A stretch of DNA of 64,000 bases from Pomphorhynchus laevis (lineage: Eukaryota > Acanthocephala > Palaeacanthocephala > Echinorhynchida > Pomphorhynchidae). Below the pieces are notes generated by a model, which saw only the letters and a list, made by a program, of their open reading frames with translations, searched no databases and was not told the DNA's origin. This document shows, in pieces, positions 12,901-24,109 of the stretch. Location of the stretch: contig WNNJ02000666.1 of assembly GCA_012934845.2 (NCBI GenBank), positions 1-64,000 of the forward strand, read 5' to 3'. The first letter of the stretch is position 1. Each line of letters opens with the position of its first letter. Position numbers and translations under genes: made by a program.

Positions 12901-13582
12901 ATAATAAATCAATAATCTATTTATTATTTATAGAGCCAAATACTTGCTTTACATTTATATAACTGAAACTTAATGAGTGCAATTTAATCTTATGCTTTTA
13001 TTGTATTAATGTTTTAAACAAATCAGCACTTCTAGAAGCTTATTAAACGCTTCAAGTTTAATCGCATTCGTCCTAAACGAACGCAATTTTAGTCAGTGAA
13101 AATATATTTAAAGGATTTTTAAATAATAATGTATAACTAAACAAAATGTCATTACTGTAACATCGGCAAATTATAAATTTCGTCCTTAAAAATAAATTGC
13201 TTCAAAACTTTAATAAATTATCACAAATCTCGCTTTAATAAACGTGGATTATCCAGCGTTTTACTTATACAAACTTATAACTTAAAAACTTAAAATATTA
13301 TTGTATGATAGCTAATCTTTGCATATGTTTGCAAATATTTTGTTGATTTATGTTTCATTCTTGTTTCAAGGTATTCAAAATACCGGTATAGCGATTTTCA
13401 TCAGCAGAGAAGCTCTAGATCGTAAAGAATATTCAAAGGCAATAGTTGCTCCGGTATTTTATGCAATATCAACACCAATTCTTGTTATGGTATGCTTTGG
13501 ACTAAGAATGATTATTGAAAATATTCGTAAAAAGAAAGAAATTAAAAGGCAATCAAATCCGTCTACGGATGAACAAACATAA
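9943..13582 (+). CDS. SLC10-family sodium/bile-acid-type cotransporter, 2 exons
   Basis: Exons 9943-10843 and 13371-13582 join in phase 1 to give 370 codons plus stop. The first ATG at 9943 opens a signal-peptide-like segment (residues 1-20, MFRFMKSILVTFLLLAQVHS). A short Asn-rich extracellular stretch with NxS/T sites (residues 41-53) follows, then about nine hydrophobic segments. The family signature SPGGGASN lies at residues 134-141, followed by GDIDLSVVMT. The ETG|IQN motif, which in this fold belongs to the sodium site, is completed exactly at the splice junction. The acceptor is TTGTTTCAAG. The product should be a plasma-membrane sodium-coupled uptake carrier for bile-salt-like or steroid-conjugate anions; the substrate cannot be told. 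Length is normal for the family and the gene looks intact. Confidence 0.9.
11280..12375 (+). mobile_element. LINE relic inside the SLC10 intron
   Basis: A 5'-truncated, decayed non-LTR retroelement. The linker (DPVWIIPLIRLIQVQKDKAF) is followed by the RT fingers segment with SFRPIFLIPAFAKLLEQAF. A DLSKAF-like palm motif and HQGRIISPFL (a form of GVPQGSxxSPxLF) come next. Stops and frame changes are spread along it. It differs from LINE-A and LINE-B and belongs to the same broad APE-type (CR1/jockey-like) group. Confidence 0.65.
12561..12660. repeat. 50-bp tandem duplication
   Basis: Two adjacent, essentially identical 50-bp AT-rich units within the SLC10 intron. Confidence 0.85.
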
Positions 13583-13714
13583 AGATTATTTTAAAGTTAT
13601 TTTTGGTCTAAAGTTGCTGCTGTAATAATTAGAAAATAAAATGCCTGAAAGTTATCTGAACTAAATAACTTGTAATTTTATTTTGATAGAACAGAATGTT
13701 ATTGTATTGATGCA

Positions 13715-13720
13715 AATAAA
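13715..13720 (+). terminator. Poly(A) signal of the SLC10 gene
   Basis: AATAAA 133 bp after the stop codon; the first good signal downstream. Confidence 0.5.
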
Positions 13721-13739
13721 AAACAAAGCATCCCACGAT

Positions 13740-14618
13740 AAGCGTAGTTTTTTCTCGGCCAGGATACTATCCATTGAATGGATATTAAATTTATTTATTT
13801 ATAATTTAATTTCTTAGCATAATTTTTTTATATTACAAAATATCTTAATTTTTAAATGCAAAAATTTCTTAAAATGAAAATATGTCGATCTGCTGTCGAT
13901 ATTTAAAATTATTAATCACAATCTACAATCGATATATCCTAGAGCTGGCATATATAAGTATGGAAGAAATCAATTATTTTGCTAATTATAAAATATTATT
14001 CTAATGGCTTAGGTATCTATTGACAAATTTTTAGAATTTAATTACCGTGTTACTAATCGACTCTCTAAACTGACAAGTATATTCATGACGTTTGTTTTAC
14101 TTTAAACTAGATTCAACTTATACTAAATCACATTAAAATAATTTTACTGTAATATAATTGATTATTAGTCCATATAATAATATAATAATTTAGTATAATA
14201 TTTACTCTTTGTATTGATTAATGTTCAGATTATATTATTCGTATAATGATTAATTACCTGTAAATCAATTTATTGATCAATTCGATCATCATCCGTAAGA
14301 AAATATCGAACATTTGACGTTAGTTCGTAATACTCATCATAATTTTTCAAACAACATGTGTTTGTCCTTTGACAATTATTTGCTAAAAGAATCTTATAAA
14401 ATATTGTCCGTTTTATTATCGCGATCACATTTTGATTGCGATTAATAAAAAGCTTTCGTATGCGTTGTTGAATTTTACCTTTAGAGAAAAGGTTTTGCTA
14501 ACCGTTTAATGTATAATTTGTTGAACACGATATATTCCGTGCTACAAATCTTATAACAAACGCTTTACTTTGATGAAAGTAAACGATTAAGCACATGGTC
14601 TTTTAATATCACATGGTC

Positions 14619-14620
<2 letters not shown>
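13740..14620. other. AT-rich intergenic region, nothing recognised
   Basis: No open frame, repeat or motif that I could support. Confidence 0.5.

Positions 14621-14622
<2 letters not shown>

Positions 14623-14668
<46 letters not shown>
14623..14668. repeat. (AT)n microsatellite
   Basis: Uninterrupted AT dinucleotide run of about 46 bp, abutting the repeat element that starts at 14669. Confidence 0.95.
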
Positions 14669-14674
<6 letters not shown>

Positions 14675-15153
14675 ATATCTGGATGTGTTAAACTGTGCTC
14701 CGGGAGCTAATAAGCTGCAGTTTCATAATTGTAGATGTTGCCAAAAACCGGAGTTCGATTACAAGTAGAGCAGACTTCCTTATCACTCCTAGACGAGCTG
14801 ATGGTAGCCGGCAGCACTCATCAGTAGGGTGAACTACCATCAGTCGTTTCGGCTGCCTTGTGATATATTAAATAGGCATTTCCGAGAATTTGCTAACGTG
14901 GTAGCATGGGCATAGCCTCTTTAAACTAACCATGTGCTTTCCGGACCATCCTAATTTTATTCGGCAGGAATTTCACTTGCTGTCGTTGCTTGCTTTCTCA
15001 CAGGATCCTTTATGGATACGTTTTTATAATTTTATATCTGGATGTGTTAAACTGTGCTCCGGGAGCTAATAAGCTGCAGTTTCATAATTGTAGATGTTGC
15101 CAAAAACCGGAGTTCGATTACAAGTAGAGCAGACTTCCTTATCACTCCTAGAC
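14669..15153. mobile_element. 485-bp element with perfect 126-bp terminal direct repeats
   Basis: 14669-14794 and 15028-15153 appear identical over 126 bp and bracket a 233-bp interior. The repeats contain GGAGTTCGATTACA, which resembles an RNA polymerase III B box. The interior contains hammerhead-like boxes on the minus strand (14798-14857). It has no coding capacity. The layout resembles a retrozyme or a solo tandem dimer, not an LTR element with genes. Identity of the repeats implies a recent event. Confidence 0.7.
14798..14857 (-). ncRNA. Hammerhead-like boxes with interleaved helices
   Basis: Read on the minus strand: GGCAGC (14857-14852), CGAAAC, CTGATGGTAG (14843-14834), CTGATGA (14824-14818), GCTGCC (14815-14810), CTACCATCAG (14807-14798). 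The first and fifth pair over 6 bp, and the third and last pair over 10 bp. The two helices therefore interleave as a pseudoknot around the two canonical hammerhead boxes. Ribozyme activity is unproven, since helix I of a hammerhead is not evident. Confidence 0.45.
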
Positions 15154-15154
15154 A

Positions 15155-15660
15155 ATTGGAAATGATTTCTCATTTCCAATTTGATCAGCGATGTTAGGGG
15201 AAGGATATACCTTCAATTTGAACACCTACTTATTTTTGAAATTAATTACTATAATCAAACTAGTTATCCATAGTTTGTTTCATAATTTTAAGTTGATATA
15301 CCTGTGCAGTCATTGTTACAATTAAAATTTTGATGACAATTTTTATTCTGCACGTTACTTTAATCCTATCTATACGCTAACAGCAGTACGCTACATTTCA
15401 GCATTGGTGTACCTCATCAGCTACTTATCCAAGACCTACGTTTCACGTTTCGGTTCTTTTAATGATTCATGACGATCACTCGACTCGTCTGATTTAATGA
15501 TAATTAAATTCTATGAAAGACTTTCGTCTTACATTTTGCAAATTTAATTGAAATCATTTCTGATTTCAAATTTAATTATTAATTAAATTAATTAATTAAT
15601 TAAATTATTAATTAATTCTGATTTCAAATTAAATCAGCGTTGATAGGAGAAAATGTGGTC
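15155..15660 (-). repeat. Permuted hammerhead-box repeat, long copy
   Basis: Read on the minus strand: GAACC, GAAAC, then a 3-bp helix ACG/CGT with loop TGAAA ending in GTA, then CTGATGA and GGTAC (15456 down to 15409). Flanks align with 41080-41500, including the GACGAGTCGAGTGATCGTC and GTAGCGTACTGCTGTTAGC blocks. A second partial unit start at about 15610-15660 suggests a head-to-tail arrangement. Confidence 0.65.
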
Positions 15661-15780
15661 TTAATGGCTCGCAATGTCTGGATTGTAATTTCATGTATAG
15701 TGGATTTTGAAGCGATTAAGAAGACTTTCTAGCAATAGTTTAATACATTCTCTGAATTTGCCAAGGTTATAAATTTGTAG

Positions 15781-15820
15781 AATTCTGACAGCGTAACATA
15801 CCTGTCACGCTGTCAGAATT
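15781..15820. repeat. 14-bp-arm hairpin
   Basis: AATTCTGACAGCGT at 15781-15794 and its exact reverse complement at 15807-15820, 12-nt loop. Confidence 0.8.
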
Positions 15821-15969
15821 GTCCGCTCACACAGCCCTACACGTTTTGATTTATGTGCTACACTTATCCCCGGACTCAAATGTTAGGATCAGACTCGTCG
15901 AATAATCCCAAACAGTTATCTTGAATATTTGATCTTGTCATAAGTTAGCTTCTTTTATATTAAGAGTAT

Positions 15970-16480
15970 TATAAATCAATATTTTTTATCATGGCACCCA
16001 TACCACCAAAAAGAAACTTAAGAGATTAGCACTCTCTGCACTTTCCTCTATTTTGCAGCCTCAACCACTCCCTACTTACACAAGTCGAGTAAAATACCTA
16101 GGCTTCACTATTACGGTGAACTGGTCAGCGAAAGCTGATCTGGATAGACTCAAACGTATTCTGAAGAAAGCTAGGTGGGCCCTAAAACGAGATCAGCATC
16201 TGTCATAAAATCTGAAAACCCAAGTGCGTCTCTAGGGTACTTGGGCTATCTCGGGATTAGTCTTCTTTTCAACAGGACGTCCCCTAGAGCGAATACTAAG
16301 GTTTCACACGCTCCTCATCTCGCGATTACCGAGCATAGTCCGCCTTGATTGGATTCTTTGGGGGGGGAGTGAGAGACCCCGTTGGTGAAGTCGGAGAGCG
16401 ACGTGTTGGATTGGATGGAAGGCTCAGATCCCTGTGGTTCTGAGGCCGTGACACAAAGAAGACTCCATTAACGACTGAAC
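15970..16480 (+). mobile_element. LINE fragment (RT C-terminal region)
   Basis: The peptide TSRVKYLGFTITVNWSAKAD, followed by LDRLKRILKKARWALKRDQ, is the classic post-RT segment of non-LTR elements (KYLGV.ID..L.W..H). Several stops follow. It includes an 8-G run at about 16360. This is a third LINE lineage, distinct from LINE-A and LINE-B, and is dead. Confidence 0.6.
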
Positions 16481-16493
16481 TGACTTTGTTTTC

Positions 16494-16588
16494 TATATTT
16501 TCTTTTTTCTTCATGTTTTTCGTTTTAAAACTTTTAAGTTTATATTTTCTTTTTTCTTCATGTTTTTCGTTTTAAAACTTTATAGTTG
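16494..16588. repeat. 47-bp pyrimidine-rich tandem duplication
   Basis: Two adjacent copies of TATATTTTCTTTTTTCTTCA and the 27 bp that follow. Confidence 0.8.
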
Positions 16589-16819
16589 TTAACAAAATCC
16601 TTATTATTATATTATTTATCCTCATTGACCACGTTGAATTTTAGGTTTTCTTCTGTTTAAAATGTAGGTACATTCCTTTTGTTTTAAATTAAATTCATTT
16701 ACTTACAAATGCATTTGACAATTGAGCGTTCGCGTCAGCTGATCGCTAAACTGCGGTCAATGAGGGGGAAATAATAGACAGTATCACAAATATGTAAGGA
16801 ATAACAATAATTCTGATTT

Positions 16820-17890
16820 TAAATTGAGGTGTCTGGATTGTAAACCGTAAGAATTTTTAAGATTCAATATATCTTTATTAAAATTTGCTATAATTGTATT
16901 TTTGTGTCCAATCTTTATAAGCAATATTGTTATTATTTCTTTCAATGTTAAAGAAATAATAGACGCAGTTAATAAGATTTCGAATTCTCTATGAAATTCA
17001 AAATTCAAATAGAATGTATTTTACACCCCTTCTCTAACTTAGACTACATATGTAACAAAAAGTCAATCGCGACACACTTTTAAGATAAAAAGTAGATATT
17101 ATATGCAGAAAAGTTGGACAGCCTTAATATAGACTATTCAATAAACCTACCGTTCAATCAGATAATAAATTATTATGACAATTTGAATATAAAACACTAT
17201 TCATTTTAACCACAATGTTTTCTTTGAACTGTATTTTTTGAATACTCATTTTTAAGTTTTTTTTTTCAAACTAATACAATGGATTTCAATGATATTGTTT
17301 TATTGATAAATAATGCTACAGATATTTTTAAACTAAACTCAGTCTTGTCTGAATTAGAATATGCATACAAAGATATCAGGAAAATAAAGAACGCTGCAAA
17401 ATTCGGTATTATATATTTTTCTGGATTACATTCAATGAGTGCATTAGCGAATCTACTGAAACTATTATGTGGTATGATGCAAGTATTTTCGAAAACGGCA
17501 TCAATTATTTAGACTTATGACAATATAAAACTGCAGATCACATATGCAAACCTGAATCAAGTTATAACAAATTTAGCACTGCAAAGTGCGAGTAGAACGT
17601 CTATTTATTCCATCTCTAGTTGTGCTACAATTAAAGATCATTCAACCAAACGGGATTATATCAGATATTATTTGCTGTCTGATATTCTGATATTATATCA
17701 GATATCATAAAAACAAATTAATTTTATTTAATGTAACTTGCTAAAATTCGATATATACTTGTATATATCTGTATATACTTGTATTTATGTGTCCGATCGT
17801 AATATGCAATATTGTTATTATTTCTCTCAATTTAAAGGAGATAATAAACGCAGTTAATTAGATTTTGAACTCTCTAGGAAATTTTCTACA
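16820..17890. repeat. Pair of about 110-bp diverged direct repeats
   Basis: 16890-17005 and 17770-17885 share CAATATTGTTATTATTTCT, a GACGCAGTTAAT-like block and GAAxTCTCTA, roughly 85 percent alike by eye. They bracket the 77-codon frame at 17279-17512, so the whole may be one small element. Confidence 0.5.
17279..17512 (+). CDS. Small hypothetical protein, 77 aa
   Basis: ATG at 17279 to stop at 17512, uninterrupted. The peptide begins MDFNDIVLLINNATDIFKLN and has an amphipathic middle and a hydrophobic C-terminal third (SMSALANLLKLLCGMMQVF). No family recognised. It sits between two direct repeats, so it may belong to a mobile element, or may be chance in AT-rich DNA. Confidence 0.3.
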   Translation: MDFNDIVLLINNATDIFKLNSVLSELEYAYKDIRKIKNAAKFGIIYFSGLHSMSALANLLKLLCGMMQVFSKTASII

Positions 17891-18179
17891 AGTTGGCCAT
17901 CCCTTATTCATACAATAAAATAAAATTAAAATCTCAATTTAATGTAAATACTTTTAAACCCATTTAGAAAAAGATAAAATGCATAAAAATGTATAAAACC
18001 TCTTTAATGCATTTTCAATGCCAAATGCATTAAATATTAAGTAAACTAAGTACTTAACTGAATATTAACTAAAGTCAACTAATATATTATAAAATATATT
18101 AGCTATGAAAAATATACACTATTAAAAAATATATAATAACCATAAATTTTATTAAAAATGTATAGATAACATAAATATA

Positions 18180-18720
18180 GGTAGATTTTAAATAATTCTA
18201 AAAGTAAAGAAATAATAGGGTCAGATTTAAGTAAATATATTCCTAAAATAAGGTATAAACTCCTACCACCATTAGGACGAAAAATTTGTAATTATAATAA
18301 AGAATCAAAATCAATATGTAACGATAATATTAGAAACAGAATGGAAACAGAATGCAATTGTAAAAGTCTTAGTTTTGATAAAATAAATGAACATATATGT
18401 ACCCATAATCTAGAATTAATTGAAAATTGTGAATTAAGAAAGCTGCTATCAAAAGGGTATAAATATAGATTAAATAACAACAACGACAAAAATAAAATTT
18501 ACAGTTCGTTATATAATAACTTAAATGATTACTTTAGTAAGCTGATTAATAGTAAAAGCTTAAATACAATCAGGATTAAAATTTGGAAAAACTATATATT
18601 TGACTAAATTAAAAAGAAAAATAAAATAACAAAGAGTTATAAAAGGAAAGATAAAATTAATAAAACAATGTATAAAGAACTTAACAAATTTAAACTTAAA
18701 AAATTTTAACTTTAGAGTAA
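18180..18720 (+). mobile_element. PLE copy C, N-terminal region
   Basis: Broken copy. It encodes SDLSKYIPKIRYKLLPPLGR, an ICTHNLELIENCELR segment, then LLSKGYKYRL, the usual region ahead of the PLE reverse transcriptase. The next stretch (about 19005-19090, TIDKAINNFVFICK-like) belongs to the same element. The overlap with copy B at 22480 shows that these are two separate insertions. Confidence 0.6.
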
Positions 18721-18839
18721 AATGTTGATGGAAAGCATTTTTAAATTATGCTTTAAACAATATTTATTTTAAAGTTTATTACACAATTTATTCAAATGCA
18801 GCGCAGGTCTTTTTTATATCGGCTAATATCTTTTTAAAT

Positions 18840-18890
18840 TTTCAAGAAAGAGTGTGATACAATTCCGCGTGAATTTATAAATAAAATATT
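18840..18890 (+). repeat. Dispersed fragment of the 51-kb array sequence
   Basis: AATTCCGCGTGAATTTAT and its left flank match the start of the tandem array near 51280-51300. It lies inside the gap of PLE copy C. Confidence 0.5.
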
Positions 18891-19189
18891 GTACACTTTA
18901 TTAATATATGTTTATATATTTTATTTATATATTTCATGAAATCAAAAAGAAGACGAAAACAAAAACAAAAATAACAAGCATTTATAAAGAAATAAAGATT
19001 GTATTTAAAGGATAACTATATAATAACAACTATTGATAAAGCGATTAATAACTTTGTATTCATATGCAAAGAAAATATGAAATATTGATGATGTTTCAAT
19101 TACATTTTGTAATTATTTTGTAATTATTATATTATTATATTATGTTATTGTATTATATTATGCAATTATTATATTAATCTGAGAAGTTA

Positions 19190-22100
19190 TTTATTCACGC
19201 CCGCCTCAGCCTCTCGGCTTGAGGCTGGTAGCAGAAGTTACAGGAATTACATAAATTGAAAGCAAAATATTTAAAATATTAATCACGACTGGGGGGTGAG
19301 ATTTTACTTGTAGGATCGTTGACTTTGACTTGAAGGCGTTTTTATAGCATCATGCTGCGAGTAAATGTTGATTGATTATTGTTGAATCTAAAGGTATTGA
19401 ATTGATTTTACGAAGAGGGATTGTTGAAAGAATTGGACAAGAGAATACATGATAGATAGGTGGGCATTGTAGATTACAAAATTGGCAGCGACAACATATT
19501 GAAAGTTCATGACATAGAATGTGGATCGTGCACAGCTTGTCGTAATAACCGTGAAGGTAGGCACGAACAATGATAGGTCTTTTGGTAACTTGAGGTTGTT
19601 GCCAAAGATGTTGTAGTAGAGTGGCTGCTGTGGTTTTGATAAGCAAACTCCTGGAAGTGCTGTTGGAAGGCCGGCGATTTTGATAAGCAAATACGTTGTT
19701 GGTAGTCTATTGATAGAGGTCGAATCGACGTTAGAACAGAAAGTGGAGTAGAGTGAATTTTAGGTGGCAAGCCGAGTACCTTTTTGACGAAGCGCCGTTT
19801 ACAGGAGTCAAGTTGTTTGAAATTGTAAATCGAAAAGACAGACCAGATGACCGGAAGCCGGTAAGTAATCATGGGTTCTAGCATCACTTTAAAGAAATGG
19901 AGTGCACCTTGCAAGGATAAACTAGGCAGTTTCCTAAAAGTAAAAGTTGATGAGAGGATCTTACAAACTTTTTGTTCCAGGTGCAAACGAAATGACCAAG
20001 CAGAGCTAAGATGAACGTCAAGATATTTAGAGGTGCTTACGAATTCTATGGGCTGATTGTTTGATGATAACTTGTCAGTTCGGGCTAGGCGACCACCACG
20101 ACGAAATTTTATGGCCTTTGTTTTTATGTGTTGACAGTGAAGTTGTTTTGCAAAAGTATACATAAAGTTGGTCAAGCAGGTTCTGTAAAATGGTAATGGA
20201 TTCACATATTATCAGAAGATCATCGGCGAATAGAAGGATTTTTGACTTGGTAGACGTCTTTTTTTTTAATGAGGGCAGGTCTCCGATAAGTGAAAAGAGG
20301 AGAGGGCTAAGATGCTCACCTTGTAATACTCCTTTATGTTGAATAAGGGATACAGATATATACGCTGATGAATATTCGTATTTCATTGGGTGACAGAATC
20401 TGACGTATTGTGTCGATGAATGTTCCATATATGTTGTAGTGGATGCAAATGGCGATTGACGTTGTCAAAGGCTTTGTTAAAGTCTACGAATACGGCGTAG
20501 GCGTAACGATGGGTTGAAGTCATGTCAAATATTGTGTCACGAGCTTCGGATAGTGCTGACAAAGTCGAGCGACCACGGCAAAATCCATGTTGTTCAGATG
20601 AGTTTTGAAAAGTTGTAAAGACGACGTGTGATCATGAATGCAAAGAATTTATAACCATGATTGAGGATAGCGATATTGCGATGAGCGTTTGGATCCGATG
20701 AATTATCTACGTTTTTATAAAGTAATTTTATGATTCATTGATTCCACGATGATGGGAAAGCGCATCTGAATAATATTTTGTTGAAAAGTGCAGTCTGTTC
20801 GATTGCGAGACTATCTGTACCAATAGCTTTATGATTCTTTATAATGTGCAGACAGCTTTCAAGCTCCGTGGTTGTGAATGGTTAGTTTAGCATGTTTGTT
20901 TATGCGACGGAAAGGACATATTGTGGAAGTTTATGCAAAAGAAAGTAAGGATAATTACAACGATATGTTAAATGTGAGAGAGTCGATGAACCGTATAACA
21001 ATTCAAAGGGAGATTCCTGCACATCAATTGAAATGTTGGAAATCACTGACTCATTTCAATACGAGCTCAACTTCCATGGAAACTTTTCGGCGCCTTCCAG
21101 CTCAGTCATCTCGATTAGCATCTTATCTTGTAGATTTATCTATTTTACTAGATCACAACAAGCTCGTTTCCAACTTATGTAAATTTGATGTGCGGTGGGA
21201 TCATGTTTGGCGCAGGAATATAGTTGTCTTAAAATTGATCGCAAATGGGCAACGTGCGGATGTCGTATGGCTGAAGATAGCTTATTTCTCACGTTGATAC
21301 GGGTGATACAAACAGTATTCAATTTATTGCAAATGGTTACATTGCTCTCTGATAGGTCATCGATGTCTAGTAAATGTTTTGCAATCGCGACTTGAAAAGT
21401 ATTCAGCTTAGTGATGTCGATGCGCCTACTGAATTTTTGAATATTTAGTATTTCAGTGTGTGAGATAGAAATTCGAGGTGATATGGCAATTTTGACGATT
21501 ACTGGATTATGCTTTCGAATAAACGATCACGAACTTTCAACGTCTACCTTCACTTGTGTGGTAGTGGATGCAAATACAAGGTCGATGATGCTGGATCCGT
21601 TATAGCAGTAGTAAGCTGCATCTGACGGAAACAATTGAAGGGTTAATCCAAAATTATGAAGGAAGCTGGAGATGAGCTGTAATTTACTACAAAGAGGACT
21701 AGTGTAATTGATGTTAAAATCACCCGCAATTATAATGGGGCGATCAAAACTAATCCGTCCAAATAGGGTAGAGAGTTCGTCAATTATTTCTTATGCTGAT
21801 GAAATTGGAGCAAAGTAGTATCCTATGAAAGTGCAATGAGTGTTTCAGCAGCAATCGAACAGCTGCCCTTTACTGAACTCCATTTGTAAAATTCATAATT
21901 TAAACCAATCAATAAACCCCTTTGGATCATTGCAGTGAACAAGGAGGTTCATCGAAGTGCAATGATCCATCATGTAAAGATGAATCATTGCACTTCGTGT
22001 AATGACCCATCTTTACATGTATCATCGTGGCTATTTAATTTTTGTAAAGACATTGATGGAAGTTGAGATGTAGAAGAATGCTGAGAAATTTAGGTGTTTA

Positions 22101-22440
22101 ACGAATGTTGATACGACGATGAAATCAAGGTGTCTTGGGATTTAGTGCGGTTTGAGCAGCCTGATGCTAAACAGCCAATGCACGAACGTTTAATGCGACA
22201 GCACTGGCAGCTCTTGCACACGGCAGCTGGACCATTGCAAGCACATCATCGCCTTTCTGTCTTTTTCGATAATGCTGATACTTCACAGACGTTTATCTCA
22301 GAGTTGAATTTACTCGATTCCCCGTTTATAAAGGGCAATGCCGGTTTCCTTGTTCCGTCGGTTTCTTTGTTATTGTAAGGATCTTGCTGCGGTTACAACG
22401 GTTTCATTGTTACGGCCGATTTTCAGTAGTAGTCTGTTTG
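19190..22440 (-). mobile_element. LINE-B, near full-length APE-type non-LTR element
   Basis: Antisense. From its 5' end: a Cys-rich zinc-binding segment (22240-22130, CNGPAAVCKSCQCC then CIGCLASGCSN); an AP endonuclease with IIIAGDFNI and SSIIDLVFAS (about 21750-21550); a reverse transcriptase with VDFNKAFDNV (about 20480), GVLQGEHLSPLLF (about 20310) and FADDLLI (about 20225); then the KYLDVHLSSAWSFRLHLEQK segment; then a C-terminal CRCQFCN...HVFSCP zinc knuckle (about 19490-19430). The 3' end near 19190 shows GAGAGGCTGAGGC then AATAAATAA. Stops and frame changes make it inactive. A 3' fragment of the same family lies at 35700-36235. Confidence 0.75.
21953..22019. repeat. Two interleaved inverted repeats
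   Basis: CGAAGTGCAATGAT (21953-21966) pairs with 21984-21997, and CATGTAAAGATG (21971-21982) pairs with 22008-22019. The order 1-2-1'-2' is pseudoknot-like. It lies in the 5' part of LINE-B between its zinc-binding and endonuclease segments. Confidence 0.7.
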
Positions 22441-22479
22441 TAAGTATTAATAACCAAAAATTGAGTAATGAATATAATA

Positions 22480-24060
22480 GCAATAAAAATAAAATTTACA
22501 GTTCGTTATAAAATGACTTAAATGCTTACTTTGCCAAGTTGATTAATAGTGGAAGCTTAAATACATCAAAGATAAACATTCGAAAAACTTATATATTAGA
22601 TAAAATTAGAGATAAAATGAAAATAACAAACAATTATAAAAGGAAAGATCAAATTAATAAAGATATGTATACAGAACTTACTAAATTAAAGAATAACTAC
22701 ATAATAACAACTATTGATAAAGCTAGTAATAACTGTGCCTTCATATGCAAAAAGCTTTATTATGATAAACTGATGAAAGAAGTTAATTATAATTATTTAA
22801 ATATAAACAAAACATATGAAAGTAGTGATTTAAGTTTAGAAACAATTATTACAAGTAACTGTTCTATACTGGATAAGAAGGGTATAAAAATTGAATCAAA
22901 TTGGATTCAAATATACTATAGGTATAATTTTATTATATGGTTCAAATGTATTTAAATGTAGATAAAATATTGTTTATTGTTTATATGAGAAAATGTTTAC
23001 AACACACTTTAAAAAATATTATAAGGTAATGAAAATTAATACTGGTATAAAACACTATTTCAGTATTAATTCTACAACGAATAAGGTTATTAGTAAGGTG
23101 ATATTGTAAGGTGATCGAAATTAATACTGGTATAAAACACTATTTCAGTATTAATTCTACAAAAGAATTAGAACACGCAAAAGGAATAAATTTTCAAAAT
23201 ATAAAACCTAGGTTGAAATGTAGTGCGTTTGAATGTATATTAAAACCACTTTCTGTTTATATGAATAAAATACTTAAAGTAATTAAAGCACATTTCAAAA
23301 AATATTGTAGGGTAATTAAATTAATACTGGTATAAAACAGTATTTCAGCATTAATTGTACAAAAAAATTTGTAGAACACACAAAAGGAATAAATTTTTAG
23401 AATTTAAATACAAACGATTTTAGTACGCTTTATACATATCAATATTTGATAGGTATTAAAGTAGCGTTAGAAAATTAATTAATCTTATATTCGGAAAAAG
23501 ATAAACATATATATGTTATATATTAAATTGTTCATAAATAAATCACATATATGATATATCTAACATATATCAAACATGATATATGTTAGATATCATATAT
23601 TATATTATATATTATATGTATATTATTATAATATACATATAATATCCTGGTAATGTCACCAATTTTATTTCCGACAAAGCACTTGCGCAATACAAACTAC
23701 TTACTTTTCCATGTAATTAAACCGTTCACATGGTGTCAGAAGATTATAGTAGCAAATGGTTCAAAATATGTATGACATATTTTGCATGAATGCATGAATG
23801 CATAAGCATTCATGCATACCATATAATATAAAATATAATACATTAAATAATGAAATTTAAAGAATTGCAACAATTTGTAACGATATTGTTTTTTTTCAAT
23901 ATCATTAAAATAATTTAATAGATACATATTTTAAACTAGGTTACTATAAAAATAACATCGAGCAGAAAATAGTAAAATATATGAATCAACACAATAATAT
24001 TAAAAATAAATTTAAAATCATTAGCGGAACCTTTTTATGGATGGCTAATAAATAATATAC
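22480..24060 (+). mobile_element. PLE copy B (interrupted body)
   Basis: Broken copy with several breaks. The N-terminal part is well preserved (22540-22920, KLKNNYIITTIDKASNNCAF). Three tandem copies of an INTGIKHYFSINST-coding segment follow (about 23030-23370), and the last RT third ends at 24055. The AT-rich stretch 23480-23740 has lost recognisable coding. The LINE-B insertion ends just upstream. Confidence 0.7.
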
Positions 24061-24109
24061 TTTGTTTTAGAATAAGATACGATGTAAGAAATTTCATCAG
24101 AGGAAATTT

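Noticed and set aside
14669-15153. LTR retrotransposon remnant
   Set aside because: The repeats are only 126 bp, the interior is 233 bp with no coding, and it carries ribozyme-like boxes; no LTR-family feature supports it.
20878-21297. Long plus-strand open frame of 139 codons
   Set aside because: It is the antisense shadow of LINE-B; the minus strand carries recognisable endonuclease and RT motifs.
22130-22378. Plus-strand frame of 82 codons
   Set aside because: Antisense of the LINE-B Cys-rich domain.
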